Shown: positions 1 through 10,357 of the stretch, piece by piece
Numbering within the stretch: the first letter of the stretch is position 1
Layout: each line of letters begins with the position of its first letter
Assembly (NCBI GenBank): GCA_030220185.1
Contig: JASPKZ010010239.1
Span: forward strand, 1,940,001 to 2,004,000
DNA length: 64,000 nt
Source of the DNA: Diploptera punctata
Taxonomy: Eukaryota; Arthropoda; Insecta; Blattodea; Blaberidae
Direction of reading: 5' to 3'
Program-made: the position numbers and the translations under genes
The notes under the pieces: model-generated
What the model saw: the letters and a program-made list of their open reading frames with translations, nothing else
Databases searched by the model: none
Told to the model about the DNA's origin: nothing

Positions 1-160
1 ACACTTCCAAAAAAAAGAATGTGTCGGTGGAATATTTGAAGTCTCAGATAGACGACACTGCGAATGCGCGTATAGCTCGAACCATGATACACACCCTACC
101 GCATCAAGATTTACTTAATTATTTTTTCTTCTAGGTTGATAAGATAACTGGCTCCGAAAG

Positions 161-285
161 TCACCCAAATCTGTGATAAAATATTTTGTTGTAAAATATA
201 TATATGAATGTTTTATAACAAAATATTTTATCTCAGGCTTGAGTGATTATATATATATAGTCACTCAAATCTGAGATAAATAATT
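161..285. repeat. Palindromic hairpin mini-element
   Basis: The arm at 161-197 is repeated in reverse complement at 210-247 around a (TA)n loop. A third partial copy of the terminal motif (TCACTCAAATCTGAGATAAA) lies at 260-281. The shape suits a tiny MITE or hairpin repeat. No target duplication is certain. Confidence 0.55.
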
Positions 286-677
286 GTATATATATATATA
301 TAGTTTAGGGAATATCAACAACCATAAATAAAATTCAACCTGATATAAACAAAAAAATATGAACTCCTCGGCTGGATTCGAACCTTCAATGTTAAATTCT
401 GTAGTCCGGTGCGGAACTGCAGAGCTAATCCGGTGTTCTATTTGCTGACCTAAAATGTTTCTATATTAAATGGTTTGTTTATATTATGTAATTGAACTTA
501 ATTTGATTAGTTCAGAATATTTGGGCCCAATGACGATCTTGTATTATCCTGTTATTTATTAATTCAATTTAGGATTGTGATATTCACTATTATGGGGTTA
601 GAGGTGCCTTTTTATGTCATATTAAATAATCATTGTCTACTCATATCAAATAATGTTGTCCCTCATTCTTCATAAGT
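286..677. other. AT-rich stretch with a tRNA-like relic
   Basis: The minus strand at about 365-450 carries a good RNA polymerase III B-box (GGTTCGAATCC) and a weak A-box, so an old tRNA-derived SINE head is likely. The rest is AT-rich and unassigned; the 5' end of the following Tc1/mariner element may lie here. Confidence 0.3.
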
Positions 678-2027
678 ATGGCGAACAGGCATGATCTGAG
701 ACAGCGAGTTATAGCTCTAGTAGACGCTGGAAATGGGGCTAGGACCGCTGCCCGTTTGGTCGGCGAACCACGGAGCACGGCCATTAGATGGGCTCATCAA
801 TTTCAAACTTTAGGGGAGGTCGCAAATGGCCCTCTTCTTGGACGTCCACGGATTTCTTCAGGAAAGAGGATGCTGCCTTATTCGAGGCAGTTGGACAGGA
901 TCCCTTTCGAACTGCTAACGAATTACGATCAACATCTGACTTCCCTAGTTGCGACCAAACTGTAATCAACCGATTGAAGAGCCGTGATTATTAGGAACCG
1001 GAGGGCTGCGCAAAATGAATGTTTGAGGGAAGAACATGCCATCAACCCTCTTGCTTTCGCAACCAGTCGAATGTATTTCAATTGGAAGAAATGTAAATTT
1101 CTCCGACGAAACAACCATCTCGAGTAATTACGATGGTCCTCGCCATGTCTATCGTGACATGATGAACGCTTTGTACATCGACATGCAAGGTCGGGGCGTT
1201 TTAGCGTATCGTTGTGAAGGTGCTGGCGTGATAGAACGCATTGATGGTCGGTTCGATGCGGAGATGTATGAACATATTCAGGAAAATGTATTCCTTCCTT
1301 CCGCCCAGAACATTTTTCCCAATGGAGCATTACTGTTCCAGTAGTACACTATGCCGGAAGAATTTAAATATGGTTTTGGACGAGGCACAAGATCGAAATA
1401 ATTCATTGGCCTCCGAAGTCACCTGAATTGAATGTCATCGAACATGCATGGGCGAAATTGAAACAGGAGAGGATTAACCCATTCGCATCAGGTTTAAATG
1501 TTCAATGCATTCTCCCAGAAACCGGATTTAAGTTACTGTAAATATTATATTGTCTATTTTTTGACATTCAATACAAACAAAATGTAACGGTACTTGAAGA
1601 TCATAAGGGTTAAGGCAAAAACACATTCCTCTACTATTCATAAATGTTAACAAAAGATGATACCCCCGCCAAGGGATGCACACAATATTTCAAAATATAT
1701 AGCAGCAGAATAAAGGACTGTACCTCGTCTTCTGAGTTGAAGGCTGTTTAACTTCCTGCGAGTCTACCTCGTCTTCTGAGGCGAATGGGTTAAGAAGTGT
1801 GACCGCCAACCCCCTCGAAATAAAACACGAGTTGTGGGATCAAGTTCTCGAAACTGGGAAGATCTCGTCCGGGAAGAGGAGGACAATCCTTATCGAGAAT
1901 TCTTCCGCGATTTCGTCAGATCCATGCCGAATCGACTTCGAGCTGTAGTAGATGCTGATGGCCTGTGGACAAGATATGACGTTCACTGGTATTTTTTTTA
2001 TTTCTTATGTGAGGAAGTAGAATTTTA
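678..2027 (+). pseudogene. Broken Tc1/mariner-type transposase, interrupted by a MITE
   Basis: Remains of a cut-and-paste DDE transposase. The first frame (678-965) is a helix-turn-helix paired-like DNA-binding region. A second frame (1036-1344) carries NVNFSDETT, the usual first catalytic Asp context. A third frame at about 1371-1473 carries SPELNVIEHAWAKLKQERI, the C-terminal catalytic context, with Glu where many relatives have Asp. After a 312-bp insertion (1478-1789) the same frame resumes and ends with RSMPNRLRAVVDADG and LWTRY near 2000. Several frameshifts and stops make it non-functional. Inverted terminal repeats of this copy were not located. Confidence 0.85.
1478..1789. mobile_element. 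piggyBac-like MITE in a TTAA site
   Basis: Target duplications TTAA lie at 1474-1477 and 1790-1793. The termini are inverted: CCCATTCGCATCAG on the left and, reverse complemented, CCCATTCGCCTCAG on the right. TTAA plus CCC termini is the piggyBac signature. Two direct copies of TACCTCGTCTTCTGAG lie near the right end (about 1721 and 1765), possibly subterminal binding repeats. There is no coding capacity. Removing it with one TTAA restores the host transposase frame exactly, so it arrived after that transposon. Confidence 0.88.
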
Positions 2028-2428
2028 ACTTTCATATATGGTTTGTTTTTTTAAGGCCAGGCTCAGCCTACCCACAGGAGTTGAATATAAATTATTCCTC
2101 TCTTTTTTTTATTAAATTAGATAGTCCAGGATCTCTGAAAAATAACATTAAACTCGCATAATATTTAAAAAATTGATGCTACCTAGGATCTAACGCGAGG
2201 CATTCTCCTTGATAACGTATGGGACCATGACCCAATCTTATGTGCTACGGTATTAAGGGGACAAGATGGTAGGATTAGCAGCCGTTGCGCTTTTGGTCTC
2301 ACAGCTGTATCGTGTTTTTCTAAACAGAGAGAGACAATGTTCTCTTGTGAATCGCGCTATAAATCATAGACAAGTGCACGAGCAAGAGTCGACCCATTCT
2401 TTTTGGAGAAGTGTTCCATTTCCATGTA

Positions 2429-2764
2429 AAATAGGTTTGAATAACGAAATACAATGGGCTGATATCGCGTGTCGCGTGTTTCAGAATAAATATTACAGAC
2501 TTCTAAGGGTTGTACTAGAAGTCTGATTCCACATGGCGACCATGTTGTTCGTTGCACAAAGTTTACCTGCAACGCATGTTTTCATACACACGCCCCACAA
2601 GACCTGGTATGTGCTCAATAATTTCTGTTGCCGCCAGAATTCGTGCGAGAAGATCTTCATACGACTCGACAGGTGTAGTAAAACCCCTAGAAGTCTGTAA
2701 TACTTATTCTGAAACACAAGGCACTCGTTACCAGCCTATTGTGTTTCGGTCTTCAAACTTATTG
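2429..2764. mobile_element. Tc1/mariner deletion derivative with ~90-bp inverted ends
   Basis: TA dinucleotides at 2427-2428 and 2765-2766 flank inverted arms of about 90 bp (2429-2518 and 2680-2764); both arms contain GTGTTTCAGAATAA and TATTACAGACTTCTA with few differences. The 165-bp middle encodes only a transposase tail, so this is an internally deleted, non-autonomous copy with long inverted ends. Confidence 0.75.
2520..2690 (-). pseudogene. Tc1/mariner transposase C-terminal fragment
   Basis: The minus strand reads SYEDLLARILAATEII, then VYENMRCR, a frame break, and GRHVES. This resembles the conserved end of many insect Tc1/mariner-like transposases (an arginine-rich helix and a final G-R-H-x-E). 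Everything upstream of it is missing, and the inverted repeats follow directly. Confidence 0.6.
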
Positions 2765-2999
2765 TACATCTAAATTATACGTTTATATATGAAATATGTA
2801 TTATTACAAATTTATGTTTCAAAATTACAAAGCTCCCTTAAGAATAGTTACTTAACAAGGCTTATTACGATTATTTCCCTACAGATATAAGCGAATGATT
2901 ACAGGATATCTCATTGCCTGAAATAGACACATGATAGGAAATAAAGACATTATTTGTCTGGAAATAGCCGATTAAATTTACCTCTGATACTCTCATTTA

Positions 3000-3165
3000 G
3001 GCTTGAGATTATTTTCCGAATCCTAAAATGTTTTGACTTTGAACCTATGGCGTAATGTTCCTCCCAGAGAACTTGCCCTTTGGATTTTTCCATCCTTAAA
3101 AAGAACATTTACTTCGGCAGATTTTGCACCCGCAACCCTCGAGACTTTACCTCGGTAATAGTAAT
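3000..3165 (-). mobile_element. SINE-E, old fragment
   Basis: A diverged minus-strand copy of the tRNA-derived SINE that is complete at 41,945 and 40,010. Shared landmarks are GGATTTTTCCATCCTTAAAA and the B-box complement near CACCCGCAACCCTCGAG at about 3128-3144. Confidence 0.5.
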
Positions 3166-3670
3166 GGTAACATTATATTACTACCTACGAATTTCTTATT
3201 CATCTTTTATCATTCTAGGGAGAGACTTAAGTTGGGCTTTAACCACAAATCAGAAGATAGATATTATGATCATAATAATATCTGCTTTATCAGCATTAGG
3301 GCTAACCAGAGGAAAACAACATGACCCCTAGACCACCGAGGCTGATAAATTGATAACTAAAAACAATTTATTTATTTGCGCTAAAAATCTGTAAAACAAA
3401 TTGGTAATAACGGACATGCGTTCATGTCTGAACAGCGATCAAATTGAATTTTCTAAGTTATTAGTCAATCAATTGTTTATAATCAATTGATTGATTCCCT
3501 GATTAACAACTAATGTGATTTTGAAATACTTACAGAGTTTAACAAATGTTCTCTACGTCTTATCGATCTTGTAATAATTCAAATACAAATATGCTATTAA
3601 TTATGAGCAAGCAAGATTGGATTAATTAATGAGTTAATATTCATCAAATTATCCTAATTTTCTCTTAACA
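3166..3670. other. AT-rich, unassigned
   Basis: Short chance frames only (for example 3080-3331 on the plus strand). No recognisable domain, repeat head or structural RNA is visible. Confidence 0.3.
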
Positions 3671-3690
3671 GATTATTATTATTATTATTA

Positions 3691-3725
<35 letters not shown>

Positions 3726-3728
3726 ATT
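3671..3728. repeat. (ATT)n microsatellite
   Basis: About 58 bp of ATT units with a few interruptions. Confidence 0.9.
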
Positions 3729-4110
3729 ATTCATCTTGTCTCGTGTACCGTTATTTATTGAGTTCTGAGAAATTTGGAAAGATGAAGATATACATGTGGA
3801 ATGAAAAATAAATATAGGGTTATTCGAAATCAAAGAGACAAAAATGAAAAATTCCTATGACTGGTTGTAGTATGGGATTCATTTCACAAATACAAATGTA
3901 ACATGAAAGGTTATCTCTCCAAGTTTCGGTTTCCAACAATGAAAACTATTTTTGTATCCAATGCCCACCAGGTTGATTATATGATATTTCTGGGCTTTCT
4001 CCTATGGTATTGGTGGAATTGTGATCCATTTCATAGGTAGAAGAACCTGGGACATGGAGTTAGTTATCCAGATGATATAATGAGTGATAAATGATAATAA
4101 AGTCTCAGGG
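3729..4110. other. Unassigned, AT-rich
   Basis: No domain or repeat family recognised between the microsatellite and the LINE tail that follows. Confidence 0.3.
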
Positions 4111-4111
4111 A

Positions 4112-4612
4112 AGTATTCTTCTTATTCTTCTTCATTTCACGGGCTGTGTAAAATGTCTGTTCCGCCTCACAGTTGTTCTGTCCATCTTTTCACTGGCCTT
4201 CCTACATTCCTTGAACCTCTTGGCTAGTAGTTAAATGCTGCTTTTGGTAATCTTGTCACGTTCATTCTTTCTACATGTCTAAAACCATTTTATCTAATTT
4301 TTTTGATTTTATCATTTAATGGATAGATATTTAACTCTGTTCTAATATCTTCATTCTTTAACCGATCCATTCTTGTGCAGCCTTTTGTTCTTTTAAGGAA
4401 GTTAATTTCTACGCTTTGTATTATAATTTGTAATTTTTTGGTCATTAGTCAATTTTCACTCGCATAAAGTAATACAGGAACTGCCAATGTTTTATAAAAC
4501 TTCAATCTAGTATCTATTTTTGTTTTGTTCTTTAATGTTCTATGTATAGTTTCACATACCATTAGAAATCTTGATAGTTTCACATTTACGTCTCTCTCAG
4601 GTTTCGTTCTTA
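4112..4612 (-). pseudogene. LINE reverse transcriptase C-terminus, (GAA)n tail
   Basis: Minus-strand remnant of the region downstream of the RT domain. Readable pieces, in order, are KFYKTLAVPVLLYASEN, FLKRTKGCTRMDRLKNEDIR and a GRPVKRW motif, interrupted by stops. At the low-coordinate side it ends in TCTTCTTATTCTTCTTC, a (GAA)n tail on the coding strand. It resembles the copy at 38.5-39.1 kb (VPTILYGCETW, KGCTRPDRIRNEDIR) but is more decayed. Confidence 0.7.
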
Positions 4613-4737
4613 CAGTAAAATTACAACAAAAATAATTAAAATTTGTTATTCAGGGAAAGTACTTACCCCAAACTTAACGCAAGTTTCAGACTATGGACAA
4701 CCACAGAAATAATTCCATTTAAGAAAACATCCCTATG

Positions 4738-4802
4738 GTCTTATCAGGAATTGATCCCGTGACCTCATGAACTGTTGTCAGACTCTACTAGCCCATGAGG
4801 CT
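4738..4802 (-). repeat. tRNA-like SINE relic
   Basis: On the minus strand, an A-box-like stretch (GGCTAGTAGAGTCTG) and a B-box-like stretch (GGGATCAATTCC) are spaced as in a tRNA head. No body is assignable. Confidence 0.35.
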
Positions 4803-5257
4803 AGTCAAACAATTAAATATAGCTGATGCTCATTATTGTAGCCATTAATGAAAATGGAGGATTCAGCGATAGAAAAGGCATATTATGACTTATTTTTTCT
4901 GAAGACTGTGCTCCGCCACATAGGCACAACCTCTTATGTAGTCATCTCAACGAGTATCTTCCACAACACTGGATTGGCCGAGCGTGATAGTATGATGTGC
5001 TATTGATATTGAGGCCCACAAGGGACACCAGACCTTATAAAATACGATTTTTTTTTTCATTTTGGGCTATGCGAAGAACATTGTATTCTGTGCCCCCCCC
5101 CATTTCCATATGACTTTCAACGGATTAATCCGAAGATAAATTAATTAAGCAGGCTGTATTGGAATGGGTATAGCAAGAAATGATATATCGTACAGACATC
5201 GGGTAGACATATATCAAACATCTGTGAATATCCATGGAAACTTGCAGAATTATCTTC
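4803..5257. other. Unassigned stretch
   Basis: Contains a C8 run near 5092 and no coding or repeat signal that I can name. Confidence 0.3.
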
Positions 5258-5805
5258 TCATAAGTAATGCTACGAGTGATTTCCAAATTATCGATAAATT
5301 CACGGCTCACGAAGTGAGGACTGAATGTTTCTAGAGAGTTTGGAAATCAAGAGTGGCATTTGTTTAGGACTATTTAACGAATACGATTAAGCTGTTTACT
5401 CACCAATCTTTATTTAAATATATTTATTTTAAAATATTTATATATTTAATGTAAACGGCGATGTTTGAAAACAAATGACAACGTTATGCTTCATTTGTTC
5501 ATCACTGCAACCGGATCATATTTATTGCCAAATAGAATCGCAATATTGTAAGAATGCACCCTAGTGGAGAAAAAATGAAAACATCATTACAGGTTATTAA
5601 TTATTTCTGATGTTTTATGATGTAAATACGTCAATTATATTTTCCCGCAACGTTAATTACTGGGAAATAATGTGTTTAAGAAAGTGCAAAAGAGTGGTTT
5701 CTTTTTATTTTTTGTGGTATAATCAATTGCTACGAATGTTTTTCTATTATATCTCGCAATCAGAATCAGTTTACATTCGTACACTATATATACAATCTGG
5801 GAACC
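5258..5805 (+). repeat. Unclassified dispersed repeat, copy 1
   Basis: About 550 bp matching 45,368-45,880 in inverted orientation. Shared blocks include TCATAAGTAATGC, AATTTGGAAATC or its near form, CGCAATATTGTAAGAATGCA and CTATATATACAATCTGG. The left end folds into a hairpin in the other copy (GAGTGATTTCCAA pairing with TTGGAAATCA). This copy carries about 38 extra bases in the hairpin loop (about 5291-5329). No reading frame is conserved between copies, so a non-autonomous element is likely. Confidence 0.65.
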
Positions 5806-6110
5806 TTTTGATGAAATGAAAGTGATAAAATGGAGTTGAAAAAGACTGCGATTGGTTGTAAATCAAAATTCATTGAAATGTGATTGGTCAGTGACTGCTA
5901 TTAGAGGCACGAGTTAAATAGTCATACTAAATTTGTATTTGTAAAATAAATTCAATGCAGTATTTACAGGAATTTTTCTTCTTCTTCCATTCACATTGAA
6001 GTGTCCTATAATGTTCCTGCATTTAAATTTGAAATTAAATAATATGTAAAAACTGCAGACGTATCAATTTATTAATCCAGTTCTTTAAGATTCATTAAAG
6101 AATATTAACT
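5806..6110. other. Unassigned, AT-rich
   Basis: No recognisable feature between the dispersed repeat and the LINE 3' end. Confidence 0.3.
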
Positions 6111-6111
6111 C

Positions 6112-6770
6112 GCTCACTGGCACTGTTTAACTCGTAGGTTCATGGCCGCGCGGACATAAGCTCACCACACATCCCTATTCTGACCTAATGTTTTCCAATC
6201 AACTACTGTATAATCTACTTCCTTCAAATCATGGTTAATGTTATTTTCTCACCTCATTTTTCTTCCGCCAATTGGGCATTTTCCTTCTGATTTTTCTACA
6301 AGAAGCTACCATGCCCCTCTTACATTCCCCATTCGTGCCACATGCCATGCCCATCGCTGTATACGAGACTTAACTGTTCTTATTATATCTTATTATATCT
6401 GGTTTTTCTATAAAGATCATGGATCTCACTGTTTTGCAGTTTTCCATTTGCCTGCTTGATAATTTTTCTTTCTTCCAAAATGTTTCATGAGAACTTCCAT
6501 TTTCAAACAGTCGTAAACTCTTCTGCTTGCCTTAAATTAAAAGTTCATGTTTCACATCCATATCTTGTTACTGGGAGAATAACAGTTTTAATGTACATGC
6601 AATTTAACGTTTATTGAGAGAAGTTGGGACGACAATTAAATAGTCCCTGTAATGCATAATAGCATGCATTTTCCAGATTTGATCCGATGTTTAATTTCTT
6701 TGTGCATTTAATTCCAATTTGTCACTTTTGTTCCTAGGTTATTTGAATTCAGTCACTTCTTCATATGAAA
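6112..6770 (-). pseudogene. LINE family 1, 3' end fragment
   Basis: Minus-strand copy of the LINE that is best preserved at 43.7-44.7 kb. It begins with the 3' terminal motif (CTCACTGGCACTG, then GGTTCATGGCCGCGCGGAC), followed by complements of the codons for the C-terminal GRPRMRW-type region and the RT thumb region. Multiple frameshifts and stops. Confidence 0.75.
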
Positions 6771-6889
6771 GAATATTAATAAACAAATTATTTTTTTATA
6801 AATTAATTGAACAATGGTAATGAATTCCGGAGTGGATGATCAACCAATGATTTTATATTTCGTATTGAACAGATTATTGAAAAATACAA

Positions 6890-6957
6890 TATTATATATT
6901 GTTATTATTATTATTTATTATTATTATTATATTATTATTATGTGATTATTATTATTA
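6890..6957. repeat. Imperfect (ATT)n microsatellite
   Basis: Interrupted ATT repeats directly abutting the 3' end of the next LINE copy. Confidence 0.75.
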
Positions 6958-7535
6958 CTAACTAACTTACTCACTGGCTCTATCGAACCCGTAGGTTCAT
7001 GGCCGCGCGGACTTATGCTCTCCGTACATCACTATCCTAAGTTAATGTTTTTTCAGTCATCCCCTGTATAATCTACTTCCCTCAAATCATGGGTAATATT
7101 ATTCTGCCATCTCAATTCTTGGTCTACAATGCGGCGTTATATCCCTCTGGGTTTCCTACCAGAAGCTTCCATACACCTCTTTCATCCCCATGCGTGCCAC
7201 ATGTCCTGCCCATCGCAGCCTACGAGGCTTGACTAATCTTCTTATATCAAGCCTCCTATACATATCATGTAGCTCACTATTATGTAGTTTTCTCCATTCA
7301 TCTGTCTATTCGCCTATTTTTGGCCCAAAAATTTTCCTAAGAATTTTATTCTCAAATAACCGTAATCTTCTTTCCTCCCGTACAGTACGAGTCCATGGAG
7401 AATAACTGTTTTATGTATATTCAGTTTAACGTTTTTTGAAAGGAGAGGGGACGACAAGTGTCCCTTATAATGCATAATAGCATGCATTTCCAGAACTGAA
7501 TCTATGTTTAATTTCTTTGTTCATCTCATCCCTAT
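6958..7535 (-). pseudogene. LINE family 1, 3' end fragment
   Basis: A second minus-strand copy in the same orientation as the preceding one. Its 3' end reads AACTTACTCACTGGCTC, the complement of the (AAGT)n-type tail, followed by CGAACCCGTAGGTTCATGGC. It runs into the KNVKLN and RLNSGNACYYALQ region in degraded form, then stops at another (ATT)n tract. Confidence 0.75.
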
Positions 7536-7537
7536 TT

Positions 7538-7539
<2 letters not shown>

Positions 7540-7578
<39 letters not shown>
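7540..7578. repeat. (ATT)n microsatellite
   Basis: Thirteen uninterrupted ATT units. Confidence 0.9.
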
Positions 7579-8149
7579 GAATGCTCCTGGTTAGTAGCTT
7601 ATGGTTTCGTGCCATTTCGTCCTTGAACTCGAATTTTTCATTGAGCCGCGAGTCGCGTGTCAACTTTTATCAGCTCACGGAATCTCGGCTAGGGAGAGCT
7701 TATCAAAAACTGTGACTCACTTGTGTTACCATAACAACCATACAAACTGCATGTTTTCATTGCAATTTAAAAAATATTATTTAGTCTTGTATTTTCCTTG
7801 CTATTTTAGTAAGTATATAATCTCTTAAAATATAAAATTGATTAATTGTATAGTTTGTTTGTAAGTTGTTCACAGTATATGATACGCTTAATAACTATGT
7901 AGGACACTTGACATTACCAATAATGTCCGTCGAGCAGGAACTGCGTAAAATAAGTGAATCCGTCACTAAATCGAATATACGGTGGGCTACCAATTTGCAA
8001 ATTTACGTATTGTTTCTTTCTTCTGAAAATTAAATCATGTGTAACATGTATCAAGATTCATTGAGAGGAAAAAAAAAATCACCAGGTACAAGTTGAAAAT
8101 ATTCTCACTAAATTCTCAGCTTTCAGGTTAACTCACACTTTTAAAGGCC
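7579..8149. other. Unassigned
   Basis: AT-rich, with no domain or repeat family recognised. Confidence 0.3.
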
Positions 8150-8470
8150 CGAATTTGCTGATCAAACAACTTGATACTTTATTTCTTATTCAACTGTTAC
8201 ATGCAAATTTGGTTTCTGAGAAAATAAAAATGGAGGCCGCTAGAGCGATTAATTTCGGCTTTCACGTAAATTCCCACGTTCATTTGTCTAATTTCGTTTA
8301 TTTTTTAAATTTTCATTCAAAATTGTATTGCAATGGCATATACCAAATGTCGGTACAAAATATATAAAATTGCGGCCGCTAGAGAGATTTTCAAATTTTC
8401 ACTTCAAATTAACGAACTCGATCTCACGTTTCTTAATTAACTGCTACATGCCGAATTTGGCATATTTATA
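8150..8470 (+). repeat. Two-unit repeat with GCGGCCGCTAGA core
   Basis: Two tandem units of about 140 bp: AGGCCGCTAGAGCGATT at about 8233 and GCGGCCGCTAGAGAGATT at about 8372. Each is followed by a TTTTCA-rich segment, then a segment like TTAACTGCTACATGCCGAATTTGG. A third copy lies at 41,350. A NotI site (GCGGCCGC) is embedded. Non-coding, unclassified. Confidence 0.55.
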
Positions 8471-8682
8471 AATATATATGCGTGTGTGTCTGTTAACCCT
8501 CCAGCGGTCACAGCTTTTTTTTTCGGAACCAAATATATGTAATGTATAAATTTGTTTCTTTGTTATTTTTTGTGAATACCAAATAGGATCGATGAAGATT
8601 TGTAAAAATATTTCGAAGTTATTTTCTGATAACAACATCAATAGCTTAATTACTTCAAAATTCGCTATATATATCATAATTT

Positions 8683-8687
<5 letters not shown>

Positions 8688-8747
<60 letters not shown>

Positions 8748-8758
8748 GTAGTGCATAT
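8688..8758. repeat. (TA)n microsatellite
   Basis: About 60 bp of alternating TA, preceded by CACACACA. Confidence 0.9.
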
Positions 8759-10030
8759 TTTCCACTCTACAATTTTTTTTGTGCACTTTGTAATGACAGG
8801 TCAAAAAATGAGCTGAAAACTAATATTACCGGTACTGAAAGTGACGAGGAAGCCCGTTGACTACGTTTGTCTCACCATCACTAGAACAGATTAATTGAAG
8901 TAGAACGAAATTGATGACTTGAGTATAGAGAAGAAATGGATTAAAGGTTTGGACATGATAAAACAAGAGAAACCCCCAGAAAAACCTGCTCACTTCGAAG
9001 CACACATAGAGCGACCAATACTCCTACTCGGGATCCTAAAGTGGAGGGAGAATATCTAACCACGTGTACTACAAAGCTCTCTCTTTCATTCCGTAATTCT
9101 ATTTATTTATTTATTTTTCTTTAAACAGGTTAAGAACAAACCGTCATATAGGCCTGTGAATATTCTGACTGTAAATTTAGTACATTAAAAAAGGAGTGTT
9201 CCTGTGTAATGTTTGAATAAATAGGTAATAAAAAAAGTTGTATTGGGAGAAGTTGTTCTGGGGTAAACTAGCTAAGGATACAATTTATACAATAAACTGA
9301 ATTCCTAAAATTAGTTCCAATATTCAGTATTTTAATATTGTTTTAAAAAATCATATTATTGCCATTTGATTTTTTTAATTTAAAGACTGGGAAATTTAAC
9401 CCTTACTTGCTAGAGTAGGCCGAAAAACTCATTATTTTATTTCGAGGTTGTAATAGAGCAAAAAGGTTGCGAATTATATAGCTAAGAAAAATAAGAAAAA
9501 TTATCAATATCGGTTGATATCTTCCGGTCGCGCAAAGGCTCTGAAGTTTGGCAAAATATGAAAAAAACCTTCATTTTTGCAATTATTTATTCTTTTTAAT
9601 ATCAAGTAGGTATTGCTGATGTTTGCTAAGCATGTTATGTCTATCTGTGGGATCTGAGAATACTCTGGAAGTTATTTATCAAATACCAAAAATGCGTACA
9701 AAAATAACTTTTTCATTATTCTGGCAAATGTTGGAGCTTATGCGCGAACGGAAGATATCAACTGATCTAAACCAAATTACAACACAATGTTTTTAGGCTC
9801 TATTTGAAGACGTTACAAACTATTGCATTACGAAAACATCTGATTAAAAAATGAAAGAAATAATCTAAAAATGTAGCTTTTTTTCATATTTTGTCAGACT
9901 TTAGAGCCTTTGCACGACCGGAAGATGTCAACCGATTTTGATTTTTTTTGTCTATATAATTCGCAACTTCTCCGCGTTATTACAACTTCGAAATAAAAAA
10001 AATAGTTTTTTAGGCCCTTGCGCCATTATA
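8759..10030. other. Unassigned; inverted blocks at 9400-9990
   Basis: No protein domain recognised. The stretch 9420-9580 partly reappears in reverse complement at about 9720-10000: both arms hold the complement pair CGCAACTTC/GAAGTTGCG-like sequence, TCTTCCGGTCG and CTCTAAAG or CTGAAG. It looks like a foldback of about 570 bp; arm identity is uncertain by eye. Confidence 0.35.
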
Positions 10031-10084
10031 GTTGGAAAACGTCCAGTAGTTAGATCAAGAAAGAGATGGGAGAAAAACATTAAA
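10030..10084 (+). pseudogene. LINE C-terminal tag
   Basis: Reads VGKRPVVRSRKRWEKNI, a degraded form of the GKRPVGRPRKRW stretch near the C-terminus of many insect LINE polyproteins. The rest of the LINE is missing. Confidence 0.45.
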
Positions 10085-10357
10085 ATGTTAAGAGATTCCG
10101 GGCTATGTGACCGTGGTATATGACAAGTTTCTTCCAGACGTTTCTCCCTCGACTGCGGAAGGCATATTCAATGGCGAGTACTTCTAATTACTGTTCCCTG
10201 ATCGGAGTTTCGACTATTATTCACAGTCGAACCTTCAACCAGGGAACATTACTTAGAAGTACTGACCTCTGAAGATACCCTCCGCAGTCGAGGGAGAAAC
10301 ATCTGAAAGGAACACCAGTCATGGACCACGGCCACATAGCCCGGAATCACTTAATAT
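10085..10357. repeat. Near-perfect ~270-bp palindrome (foldback)
   Basis: Two arms of about 130 bp mirror each other around CGACTATTATTCACAGTCG at about 10,212. The outer ends pair as GATTCCGGGCTATGTG (left) with CACATAGCCCGGAATC (right), and CTCCCTCGACTGCGG with CCGCAGTCGAGGGAG. In the right arm, CTGAAGATACCCTC, a loop and GAGGGAGAAAC resemble a hammerhead-ribozyme core with its stem II. No target duplication is evident. Confidence 0.7.
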
